Source of the DNA: Plantago major
Taxonomy: Eukaryota; Streptophyta; Magnoliopsida; Lamiales; Plantaginaceae
Direction: 5' to 3'
NCBI GenBank assembly: GCA_026545765.1
Contig: CM048844.1
Span: 68,094,035-68,158,034 of the forward strand
Length of the DNA stretch: 64,000 bases
Positions 18,691 through 29,737 of this stretch are shown here, piece by piece. The translations under genes and the position numbers were made by a program. How positions within the stretch are numbered: position 1 is the first letter of the stretch; the number at the start of each line of letters is the position of its first letter. The notes beneath the pieces are model-generated. The model searched no databases. It was given only the letters and a program-made list of their open reading frames with translations, and was not told the origin of the DNA.

Positions 18691-20228
18691 AGTAAGCTCA
18701 TGTACCTTGAGCTTGGCAGTTACCTTTTCTAGTTCAGCTTCCTTTCTGGTTATATTAACCTATAGATCCAGGATTGTGTCTTGCAGAGATTTGCTCAGGA
18801 CTTTCAGATACTCAGTTTCCTTGAACAAAGCTTTCTCATTCTTGGCAGCTTTTTGCCATGCCTTTAACACTTCCTCATAGATCTCCTCAAGTTTTTGTAT
18901 GAAATCCTCCTGAATCAGGTCTTTCTCAATCGGATGGACATCATCAAGATCAACAGAACCACGCATGCAGTGAGATCAAGCCGATCACAAAACACCAATG
19001 ACTCAGGTGTTTCAGTACAAAATGTTTCTCCTTCAATACACTCATCAGCTGGGTCGTCGGCAACACCTGCAAAAAAAATTTCTTGCTCACCGATGGGGTT
19101 GTCAGTGTTGTTAAAACACTGGGCACCATCGACTTGCCATCAGTCCAGTTTATTGAGAGTGTAGTGCAGCAGTGTGAACTTCTTCTTCCTCAAGTACTAC
19201 TTCTTTCTTTGTACCTGCTTCATCATCATTCAAACAAACCCAATACGGATTTCCCTTTTGTCGAAGAGTGTTAGCACATTCGTAAGAATAATGACCAAAG
19301 CCTTCACAAGCATGACACTGAGTTCTCTTTAGTTTTTCAGAATCCTCATCCATGGGTTTCTTGTAAGTATACTTCAACAACACTTTTGGGGAATTTTGAC
19401 TGACCAAAGGAGTTGTTATTGGAACCAGCTTTAAACTTGCCTTTAAGATTAGTATTTTGAAAACGTTTTGCCATAGCCCTGAACATAACATTGAATTCAT
19501 CATCATCATCCTCAATTTCAAGTGTATAGGACGACTTTGATTGAAGTACAATGCTTCTGTCAGTGACAGCATTTGAGTCATTTAGATTCATCTCAAAAGT
19601 TTTCATAATATTCATCAAAGTCCATGGTGGCCAAGTTTTCAGACGTTTCAACAACAATCTTTTTCATCTCAAAACATTTTGAAAGAGTCCTAATTGCTTA
19701 ATTTGTAAAGTAATTGCTTGTTCGACAAAGGTTCTCCAAGCAAATGACTTTCGTTAGAAATATCCAAAAGTTTACCAAAGTAGTGATATCCTCATCCTCC
19801 CCCATTCCCAGATTTTCAAAACGACTCAAAAGCATTTGAAGTTTTGATTCCCTTACACTCAAATCTCCTTCACAGTGCCTTTGAAGGATTTTCCAGGCCT
19901 GTTGAGCAGACGTGCAAGTTTGAATTAGTTTAAACATGTGAGGATTGACATTACTAAACAAGATATTGAGAGCCTTCTCATTGTTGTTTGCATTCGCAAT
20001 TTCCCTATCGGAATAATCACTTTCGGGCTTGGGAATGCAATCCTTATCTGCATCAGGAGGTAAAAGAGGCAACTTATAACCATCAAGAACACTTCTCCAA
20101 ACACGAATATCAATGGATTTGATATGCGAGCAAATACGAGTTTTCCAAAGATTATAGTTGGAGCCATCAAGTATGGGTAACCTATTGACAATAGGATTAG
20201 CATAATCCATGATACCAAATCCAAACAC
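18691..20228 (-). pseudogene. Element A gag (UBN2 domain), broken
   Basis: The gag probably starts at the ATG near 20210. It opens with a typical copia N-terminus (L-D-G-S-N-Y-N-L-W-K) and a UBN2-type domain with A-W-K-I-L-Q-R-H-C-E-G to about 19700. Later frames (19657-19346, 19581-19150, 18966-18760) carry a CCHC knuckle (C-H-A-C-E-G-F-G-H-Y-S-Y-E-C) and a coiled-coil-like segment. Frames shift several times, so it is not translatable as one protein. Confidence 0.85.
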
Positions 20229-20246
20229 CTATGAATTAGGTGCTTA

Positions 20247-20258
20247 GCTCTGATACCA
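20247..20258 (-). other. Element A primer-binding site
   Basis: On the minus strand TGGTATCAGAGC starts two bases inside the 5' LTR. It matches the 3' end of plant initiator-Met tRNA, the usual primer of copia elements, and fixes the orientation of element A. Confidence 0.92.
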
Positions 20259-20260
20259 AA

Positions 20261-21367
20261 TGAAAATGTATGGACCGAGATTTGGTATAATGTTGACCAG
20301 TGTATACAGTACACCAAAGAACACTATTGAACAGTGTCTTCGATATATTGTATTAAATAGTGTATATAACCACAAAAGTTAAACACATAAACACTAAAAC
20401 TAATCCAAAGAGCAAATCAAGAACACAACAGAATAATAAGAACACCAGTTTTTGGTTTCAAGAAGGTTAATATATTATAACATTCCAGCCTATAAGGCAA
20501 ATAATCCACTATGACAATAATGAATTACTACCGAATACACAGCTTGAACAAAATGTAAAAGCTATGAAAAATCACTAAGTAGCGGATCGAACTAACTATC
20601 CTAATCTAGTAAACAAAACTAGACAAAGCTTAGAAAAACTGTCAAGAACACAAGGTGTTATGAATACACTCGGTTGCTGCTCTACTTGCGTGCTTGACCT
20701 AATTAAATTCTAGTATTATTTATAGGTTTACAAATCAGAAACAACTAGAAGGTAATTTCCATAATGCTACATCGGAATCTTGTCTTGAATCACAAGGAAA
20801 ATCTTCCAAAAGATATTTCCTAAATTCTTCTCTTATATAAGGAAAGTTCTTGTTCTTCATATATTTACTTTCCTTCTTCATTCTTTTTCCTTCTTGTTTC
20901 AGCCGCCAATCATATACTTGGGAATATTTTGATTTGTCTTGTTCATAACAGAAGATCTTCCCAAGTATATCTCCTTAATATTCTCTTCACAGATTCTCTT
21001 GGTCTCTAATAAGGAAATAACTCTTTTCATCAGATTTGCTTTCCCACTTGGGTTCAAACTCTTTCTAAGTATCAACTTCGAATCCCTTGACTTATTTGAA
21101 CCTGCACAATCAACCTAAAACCGTGGAACTAGGTTAAGGTTAATAAAGGAACATATCGAAACAAATATATAAAAGTGCAGTCGTTTGGTGTTGTGAAAAC
21201 ACCGTCTGTCAACACCTGCACTTTTCATCCTGTTTGATGTCCTTAACAAGTAACTCAACATGGAATCCAATCAAAGTGAATAAAGGAAAAATATAATAAC
21301 TAAAGTGCAATATGATGTGTAGTCAGCTGGTGTTATGAAAACACTGACTAATACACTTGCACTTTCA
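20261..21367 (-). repeat. Element A 5' LTR
   Basis: 1107 bp and near-identical to 13589-14694. A TATAAATA box lies on the minus strand at 20717-20724. The same paired hairpin blocks occur at its plus-strand end (21187-21203 and about 21330). Confidence 0.93.
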
Positions 21368-22190
21368 CAAAGTCGTCGACCTTAGTTGATCCACAACAAT
21401 TGAGCACCAAAAGCACTTGAGCACAATCTCGAGTTTGTTGGATTCTCTTTCGAAGAATTGCTAGGATAGTCTTCTAAGAGAATTCTTCTTAACTGTTAAG
21501 AAGAACGTATGAATTCGTGTTTAACTTCAAGTATGTCTTCCAAAGAGAATAAGTTGAAGTGTGTTGTATACTTGAATTATGAAGAGACCATCTTATTTAT
21601 AGTGGGAGAGGAGTAGTGGCCAAGGTAATAAGAAGAGTAGTGGCCAAGCAAGAGTGAAGTAAGTAAGAAAGTAAGAACGAGATTCACAAAATCCCACTAT
21701 ACTATAAAAGCCGGGATGCACGTCAAACACGCGTCTTACTCCTTCGAGATGTGCCCAGTACTCAATTTCCTCTCATTCGTTCGCTCCTCGGTTTTGGACT
21801 TCAAATCAAATACAATCCAAAACCATTCCCATATAAATAATTAAGTAAGTCCAAATAAATCCAATTTAACTTAATTAAATATTTCTATGAAATAGAAATC
21901 CTTCATAATACAAATTAAATATCTTTAATGCAATTAGATATTCAATTGAATTAAATATTCAATCGAATCAACATTTAATTATTTCCAGCATACGATTGGT
22001 GAACAATTAATTTATTGGGTGACCCTTAATTAGGGCCTTACGTATAGCAAGCACTAATCAAATCAAGGTCTGGACGAACTCCTAGACGATTCACTGGATA
22101 CTCTTGATACGTAAGGACGTTTGTGAGGACTCATGCAAACTCCCTATAATGTAGAGCTAATGATGATACGGTCCTTTCAAGTATCTTCCA

Positions 22191-22758
22191 GATAAGACTT
22201 TGAATGGTATCTTGAATATCTGAAGAAAATCAACAAGAAGAAGAATCCCTATGCATATCAACTGCATGATTGATGGATCTGAGGAAGGCACTTATGGATT
22301 GAAAAGTTCTCTCATATGAGTTATGAGATTGCTAACAAAAGCTCAAGGGAAAAGGAAGTTAAAGTCACAAACATGTTGTTCAACTATGAGATTGATACAA
22401 GAAGATTTGCAGGGATTTAAAATACTTTAGTAGGATATACAAATATTACTTAGAATTGTAATTCTTGTGTATGTCTACCCACAAATAGTTCTTACTTTTG
22501 TTTTGTATCTGCTGAAGTTCTTATAATTTTGTTTTCATTCTTTGATTTGTAATGTTGCGACCCTGATGAGGAAGAATGAAAATTTGTACTTATCAGCAAA
22601 GATCACTCCTTGTGATTTGGTTGATGCTTACACTTCGCACTTTGTTTATAATGATTGTTTATCTCAAGAAACTTAAAGTTTGTAAATTGTTGTCTCACTC
22701 AGCACTAGGATGTTTAGAAAAGATAGCCATGTGTTGCTCCATCAAGAAGGGGGGAAAG
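22191..22758 (+). pseudogene. Element D: end of the third ORF and polypurine tract
   Basis: Resumes the D reading frame after solo LTR B. The peptide ending near 22420 (L-F-N-Y-E-I-D-T-R-R-F-A-G) parallels the C-terminus of the third ORF of element C (L-L-Y-D-Y-S-D-D-I-K-R-F-G-D). The next stretch, with AGCAAAGATCACTCCTTGTG near 22595, closely matches 54132 in element C. A purine tract AAGGGGGGAAAG precedes the 3' LTR at 22759. Two in-frame stops mark it as decayed. Confidence 0.65.
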
Positions 22759-23050
22759 TGTTAGTTCAAGTTTAGATTTTGATGAACAAACACATGACTT
22801 GGCATAATTGAATAAGTTATCTAAGATAGGAGGACAAACTTTCAGCAAGCATATAGCTCAGCAATTACTTGGTCAAGTGAAAATCTATATGACATAGTAG
22901 GTTGACCAAACTACATGTTGAAGAGCATTACATGCTGATAATAGTCTCTAAAAAGATTGAAAAACGGTCACTTAGTTTCACAAATAAACAAGTGATAAAT
23001 ATGTTACAAAGGAGATTTGAATTTGTATTATAGTAATACTAAAGACGTAG
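22759..23050 (+). repeat. Element D 3' LTR, first part
   Basis: Begins TGTTAGTTCAAG directly after the purine tract and is cut at 23050 by element C (duplication CGTAG, 23046-23050). It resembles the LTR start of family C (TGTTAGGAATATC... ATTTTGATCAGCAACC) only loosely, so D is a related but separate family. Confidence 0.7.
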
Positions 23051-24656
23051 TGTTAGGAATATCTGTTTAGATTTTGATCAGCAACCTAATGACTTATCTT
23101 AGCTCAGAAAGATGGTTAGTACTCTTGGTTCACTTGAACACTGTAAAAAGAGGAAAATCACTAAGTATGATAGTCTAGCAAATCTTGTATAGGATGTTAG
23201 GTCTCTAAATGTAATTTTTATTTTCTGAAGAAGACCAAGAAGAAGGCATCCAGCAGGAGAAGTTCAACTTTAAAATGAAGTTTTAAAGACTGCACAAGAT
23301 TGCTGAAGACAAAGGTTATCAGATACTGATGTCCAGATATCCTGAAGAAACAAGTGTTTCAATAAACAAGTGTTGCAAAAGATATCTGAGAATACAAGGT
23401 TTCTGAACGAGGAAAAATGCCCACAGATATCTACACTCAGATACCTTGGATAAAGATTATGTTTCTGGGAAATAATATATTTTTAACAAGTGATATCTGG
23501 AGTTGTGATAGTCTCTGGAAAAGGACGTGCAAAGCTTCATAAAGCATGCATAGTTCCGTTGGCACTACAGGACAAAGTATAGTACAGTGCATTAAATGCG
23601 CAGACAGAAATGTCTGAACAAAAACGGTACTCTCTAAAGAAGAAGACACGTGCAACAATACTATACTCAGATATCAATAGTTTGAATTTGATTTAAGCCT
23701 AACTGATACTATTCAAATGGTACTCAAATTCATCTATAAATATCAACACTTAGAATGCTTGAGAACACACACACAGAACTTACACCAAGAACATTGAACA
23801 CTCACACAAGCTCTCTCAAGCATACTACTTACCTTCAAGCTTTCTGTTGCGACCAAATCTCTTGATTGTAAGTAGCACAAAAGTTCTTAGTGTCCTGATC
23901 CTTAACAAGCATTGTTATTTGTGAAGGAGTTGAATTAAGATTTCATATCTGAGATTCATTCTCTTGAACACTTATCATAGACTTGGGTCAGTTGAGAACA
24001 AGATACCATACATTGAAAAGTGTATTAAGTATACTTGATTCATAGAGCTATCTGCATAACTGAACAAGTTATTAAAGAAGCTCACCTCACAAACTACCTT
24101 AACCAACACCTTAATCGGCGTGGAGTACAGGAAGTACTTAGTTTGGTAAACTAAGGAATAACTCCAAGGTTACTGAGCATAGGAAGTACTTAGGTTGGAA
24201 AACTAAGGAATAGCTCAAAAGCTTTCTGAGTACAGGAAGTACTTGGCTGAGAAAGCCGGGGAATAACTCAGGGGGAACACTTGGTTGGGAACCTAGTGTA
24301 TTTAGGAATCGAGAGAAGATACTTGTAAGGTTACCTCAATTATCCGTCTTAGTGGATTCTAGGTCTGAGAAAGGCTGAAGTGGATTAGTTGAAGGATTAC
24401 GCCACCTTCAGATACCACTATAAAGACTTATGTTATTTACTTTCTGCAATTTATTACTTGCTTTATTTACCTTGCTAAGTATTTACACATATCTTGCTGA
24501 GCACGTGCACTTATCACAAAAAGTCTTCCGCTCTCTGAAAATAAGTATCAGATATCTTCACAGATATCTGAGAAATTGTGTTTATCGACAAAGTTTGAAA
24601 AAGACTGTTCACCCCCCCCCCCCTAGTCTTTTACTTTGCCGTTATCTGGACCAACA
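23051..24656 (+). repeat. Element C 5' LTR
   Basis: 1606 bp, TGTTAGGAATATC...GGACCAACA. A TATAAATA box lies at 23735-23742. A cluster of three about 52-bp repeats lies at 24123-24275, and a run of C is found at about 24611-24623, longer here than in the F copy. Confidence 0.93.
24123..24275 (+). repeat. Triple about 52-bp repeat inside family C LTR
   Basis: Three units begin at 24123, 24175 and 24228. Each has GAGTACAGGAAGTACTT (or a near variant), then a variable middle, then AAGGAATAACTC. The palindrome AAGTACTT is in every unit. The same block is kept in the other two LTR copies, from 55353 and from 60448. Confidence 0.85.
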
Positions 24657-24658
24657 AG

Positions 24659-24670
24659 TGGTATCAGAGC
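24659..24670 (+). other. Element C primer-binding site
   Basis: TGGTATCAGAGC two bases after the 5' LTR, complementary to initiator-Met tRNA. Confidence 0.92.
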
Positions 24671-24777
24671 GGGAGGTTCCCATGCCTTCTGCACTGAACC
24701 TAGATCCCAGATAAGTGCCCACTAACTACTTTTCACCTACACTTGATTTGTTTGTTTAGTGTGTTTGCTGCAGGATG

Positions 24778-27700
24778 TCTTTAAGTGACGCCCCAATTCT
24801 CAAGCCAGAGAATTATGAGAAATGGAAGAACAACATGGTGCTCCACCTAGAAGCCATCAGTGACGAAATGATCGACGTAATAAAGAATGGCCCCATAGTC
24901 ATTCAACAACTCAAGTAGGTCATGGAGGTTTCTAATGGTAGAGACAGAGAACAAAGTGATGGGTCTTCACAGACAGATGCGTCAACCAGTGGGAGACCTA
25001 CCAGTCAAGTTATTTACGAGCCAAAGCCCAGAGAGCTCTGGACATCGGAAGATGCCAAGAGAAATCGAATGGATGGTCAGGCTCGCAATATCATCATACG
25101 TTCTACTCCAGAGCACATACAGTGTAAACTGTGGGGTGCAAAAACGGCGAAAGTGGCTGTGGTGATTGAAGAAATGCTGCAAACCTTTGAAAACGAAGGA
25201 AAATAAGTTCGAAGTTTTGAAGCTCAAATTCCAAAATTTTAAACAAGGTCCCAGAGAGACTCTTGAAGAACTAGATTTCCGGTTTACAACACTCATGAGT
25301 GACATGGCTGCACTTGGTGAAAGTAATAGATATACCCAACCAGAAAAGATTAAGACTATTGTGAGAAGTCTAAATCATAACTGGGAGCATACAAAGTTTT
25401 TCTACTTTAACCAAGGAATGCCAGATATCACTCCAGTGGAACTTTTCTCTCACTTTGCCACTGTTGACTATGAGACAACTCAAAGAGAACAAACAACTGA
25501 AAAGTTGCAGAATGTTGCTCTAGTTGCCCAAGGAACTTCTGAAAAGAAGGAAGGCAAGGAGGTGACTGAGGATGCTCTTGCTGTAAAGCAAATGAGAAAA
25601 TATGTCAGTCGAGAGATTGAGAAAAGAAAAGCTAAAGAGAAGCTGAAAAAGCATCTAGGCTCAAACTATCACCAGTACAAAAATATGCACTGTCAAGCTC
25701 TGTAACGCCCCGAAAATTACACTAATTTTAAAAGCACAAGGGCGTTAAATCAATACTGAAAAACAATCTAAAACTTTGAGAAGCTAAATTTCTAACAGAA
25801 AACTTGCGAATAACACTATTTTCAAAAGCAGCGGCTAAAATTTTACAAAATCCCAGTTAAGTCCCCACTCTCTCTATAGTTGCTGAACGTCTACCCGACT
25901 CGGTACTCCAACTTTCTCGGAATCTACAAGGAAGGAAAACAAAAGAGTGTGAGACAAAAATCTCAGTGGTGTTCGTGTGTGTCAATGACAATTAACATAT
26001 CAATAGGAAATTCATAACAGCATCCAAAAATAATAAACATATCATATACGAAGCAATAACAATGCAATCAATCGTTCGTTGGTGCCGCTCCTTATAACCC
26101 CAATCCGAGCCCTTATCTCTCCACAATCAATCAATACCCGCCATGGTACGGGGTGGTACACTACTACCTCTAAGACCTCAGCGTCTCCTGCCTCGCGTCA
26201 AAGAGAAGTAAGCCAGAGCAACCCACAAACATATCGACAGTCACCACTGCCCGAAAATGCAATGAGTATACTCTAACCGAAAACTTGGCCAAAACAATCA
26301 ATCAATCGAAGAAATATCATATACAATATATACATATTTTTATTTGAGCGGAAGCGATGCCAAATCAATTTTGATGCAATGTTTGAAAAGAATGAGTCGG
26401 AAACTTTGATGCAATACATATACATATACAAGCAAGTACTTCCTTGGTTTTCGCAAGCGTTTTAAGAACACTCACCTTAGAAAGTAGTTTCTCATCAAAT
26501 CTCAAATTTACGGAGTTCCTTAGTAAGAAGGGTACCGGCCAGTAAGAAATCAATCTAAAACGAAGACAACTACCCCTTAACCCACGACTCTCACAAGACT
26601 AAAACCACGTAACGAGTCAAGAAACGCAAGAAACAATTAAGCACATCGAAAAGTTAGAGCCAACAAACAAATAATGTAACCACATATAGCAGAGAGGTAG
26701 AAGGTAATAAATTGATTAGAAAAGCTTCCAAATATTTTGGTCTAGTAATTAAGACAACATTACATAGTCTACTAACTTATACAATTCTCAAATCATGTTG
26801 GGAAAAGCTTTTTAAAGGAAGATACTGAATGTCAAATTTGTACAGCAGTTAACGGGATAATTAGCACAACACCACCTTATTAATTAGTAACAGATTATCT
26901 GCAAGAGCACTTAACAACACAACACAACACAACATAGCAAATTAATACTACCAGAATTCTATTAAATAAACATTAATTAAAATACTATTAACACTAAACT
27001 ACTACTAAGGTATGAGGTATCACATTTATTTTTGTTCAGCAAACATAAAACAAAGCTTTAAATAACCAAATAAAGCACAAGCACAAAGACCAGCAAGTAA
27101 ATTAATAGTATTACTTGGGTCCTATCAAATTTCTAATTAATAACACAAAGCACACATGTAACATTCTTGAATTAGACTAAACAGATCTATAGCATAAAGA
27201 CTCAATCAATTAACAAATTCAGAGTCATATAATTAATATGGATGCTTAGCAGAACGTAAACTATAGCTTAAAGCTCTAGACCTCTAACAAAACAGTTTCT
27301 ATGTACATAAACAGAGTACCCAACGCAAACTATTGTAACTCGACTAGAAAAAGGAAAGAAACAGCGCATCAACTTATTCGAATTGCGGAACAGGCATGAA
27401 ACATGGCATATAAACATGATCAAACAAATTTCGGTTAACTAGATACTCATCAATACAAAATCAAACAACGCAACTAGCACAACAAGCAACCCGCCCCCGC
27501 AAAACTCTAAAGTAAACACGAACTCAAGATGAAGAATTAAACACCAAGCGGTAGCTTGTTACAACGTGATCAAATCGAACCGAAAGTTTCTGACTTTTGT
27601 AACTGACTCGAATGAAACCAAGACGAAAGGGATTCGAAGATGGTTGAAGAAGCCAAGGTGAAAGTAGCAAAGGAACAAGGTTTTCTCTATGTTTAGAATG

Positions 27701-29737
27701 ACAACGACGTTTAGGAAGAAGACGTATAAGAATCAGATCGATACAGATTTGCATAAATAACTAGCAAAAGAAGGAGATAGAGGCTAGGAGCACAAGGCGA
27801 GAAGAAGGAGGGCACAAGAAGAATTCTAGCTTAACTAGGCTGACTACTAAGTTACTAATTAATTATCTTAATTAATTAGTAACAAAATGATATAACCTGA
27901 AATAAACAAATAAAAGTAGAGAACTTAGCGTGAAAAGAAGCAGGAAGTGGCAAAGCAAGAAAGAGGCAGGAAGAAAGAAACCTTTGGAAAACAATTCTGG
28001 ACTAACTTGGTTAAATAATCTTTAAGTCAAATAGTTAGGAAATTAATTAATTACTTGATAACCAAAAATAAAATAAATCCAATTAACTCTTTAAAGAAAT
28101 AAAGAGAATAAAATACAGGATTTTACAAGCTCGCTGAACAAGCCGGCTCAGAAAGCATCTAGAACTGAGGAAGCAGAAATCGGAAACGATATCTGTTTCT
28201 ATTGTCAGAAACCTGGTCATTTCAAGAAGGATTGCCCTGCCTTCAACAAACTAAAGACAGGTGACAAGAAAGCTAGAAGAAACTTCAAGAGAAGTCAGAG
28301 AGCTATGCTCATTGAAGAAAGGAAAAAGATTCAGCTCCAACTGGATGCTCTAGACATTGAGTCTGATTCTAAGGATGAAGCCTCAGATGATTCCACACTG
28401 CCTTCTCCAGAAATGTGCGGTGTTTCTCATGAAGTGATTGACTTTGGTCAAAAGAAGAAAGAAGTGTGTGGATTGGCTGAAGAAATCTTTCCAGATATCT
28501 CCAACATTGAACCTTGTCTAATGGCTGATGAGGTAACACATACTTCTTGTTATACTTACGAAAGTGATGAGGAAGGAATCAAAGATCTGGAACATCTCAG
28601 AAGAGAACTTGATCTCTACGAAAGAGAATTTCTGATGGTCCGAGCTAGAGCCGAAATCCTTGAAGAAGAAAAGAATTCTCTTGTAAAGGAAAATTCACAA
28701 TTAATCAAGATATCTGAGAAAAAGGATGCTGAAAATGCATTTCTCAAGGCTCAGATATCTGAGACAGAAAAGTCACATAAAGAAGCATTGGCTAAACTTC
28801 AAAAGAAATGTGAAGAACTTCTTTCTGAGAATGAAGAACTCAAAAGGAAAGAACTATCTTTTCAATCTTATGCTAAAGCTAGTGACACTCTTACTGAAGT
28901 ACAATCTTATTTAAGAAATTCTTCAGAAAAGAGAGGACTTGGGTTGGACACACAAACAGATAGTTCTACCACTCTGAATAAGAGTGATGAAAGAAGAACA
29001 TTTGTCAGTACTCAGCAAGGTGGTTCCCAAACAACCTATAGCATTGGTTAGAAAACTAAGGTTGTTGACAAAGGAAAGGCAGTTGCGACCAAACCTTTGT
29101 GGGAAAAATAAGTCCCAAGGAAAATTGTTGGGAATGTTTCTGAAAAGAAACATAACACTGAAAAGTGTAATCACCCACAGTGCTATGTCTCTCAGAAAGG
29201 AAGAATTGCAGGAGCTGGCAAATTCTCCTGTGTCACGTTTTCTGAAAAGAAACTAGATGTTCTAGAGACTAGCAAAGCTGCGGAGATGAGAACTCAGATA
29301 GCACCAGCGCTCGAAATGGCATTGGCTATAAAGCCATCGGGAAACAACTTGCTCGTGAGTATAAACAAGAGCAGGAATGATGGTTAAAGGCTAGAATTGC
29401 TCACGACAATTATCAGAAGTGGAAGATGAGTCAAGCCAATGAAAATCTGAATGCCAGGGCTAGAAGAAATCTGGCTTGGAAAGCTAAGTTTGCTGAGAAG
29501 TAGACTCAGAAACCTGACAGGTATCTGAAAGCACCAAATGGAGCACCAAGGAACGCACCAAGGAACACACCAAGGAAGAAAATAGTTCTTAATAACAATG
29601 ATACTAATAATTTAACTAGAATTCCTCCTTATGTTCCTATTAGACAAAAGAATGTTCCTAAGAAATTCATTGAAAAATGGATTCCTACTGGAAGATTCTT
29701 TAGTCCAGATGGTTCCATTGTTGGTATGAGAACCTAA
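24778..29737 (+). pseudogene. Element C gag, broken and split by solo LTR H
   Basis: Starts M-S-L-S-D-A and parallels the fuller gag of element F (61091-63610). Damage includes a TAG at 24916, loss of a block near 25165 with a frame change, and further stops near 29050, 29108 and 29503, where F has sense codons. The gap 25701-28127 is the inserted solo LTR. A CCHC zinc knuckle (C-F-Y-C-Q-K-P-G-H-F-K-K-D-C) is at about 28194-28236, followed by an acidic region and a coiled coil (28305-29051). The terminal TAA at 29735-29737 is shared with element F. Confidence 0.88.
25701..28127 (-). mobile_element. Solo LTR H inside gag of element C
   Basis: 2427 bp, TGTAACGCCCCG...GGATTTTACA, flanked by the perfect duplication AGCTC at 25696-25700 and 28128-28132. 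The gag sequence on either side joins up when compared with the uninterrupted copy in element F at about 62009. No internal coding region is present. A plus-strand start TGTAACGCCCCG is the reverse of the CGGGGCGTTACA end common in gypsy LTRs, so I read the LTR in minus orientation and probably from a Ty3/gypsy element. Confidence 0.85.

Larger units (their letters stand above)
13589..21367 (-). mobile_element. Element A: Ty1/copia retrotransposon lacking integrase
   Basis: A 7.8-kb element with two LTRs of 1106 and 1107 bp, and a perfect target duplication CAAAG at 13584-13588 and 21368-21372. Minus orientation is shown by the primer-binding site inside the right LTR and purine tracts next to the left LTR. 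The order on the minus strand is UBN2 gag, zinc knuckles, protease, reverse transcriptase, partial RNase H. Integrase is missing and several stops interrupt the frames, so it could only move with outside help. It sits in solo LTR B. Confidence 0.92.
13402..22190 (-). mobile_element. Solo LTR B, split by element A
   Basis: Two pieces, 13402-13588 and 21373-22190, make about 1005 bp bounded by TG...CA (TGTTGGGG on the left, CTTCCA on the right), interrupted exactly at the CAAAG duplication of element A. A TATAAATAA box on the minus strand (near 21600) fits an LTR in minus orientation. Flanks are GATCA (13397-13401) and GATAA (22191-22195), a 5-bp duplication with one mismatch. No internal region is present, so it is a solo LTR. 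It divides the third ORF of element D. The superfamily cannot be decided. Confidence 0.55.

Noticed and set aside
24123..24275. CRISPR-like array
   Set aside because: Three irregular repeats within a plant LTR, present in all LTR copies; no spacers or cas genes.
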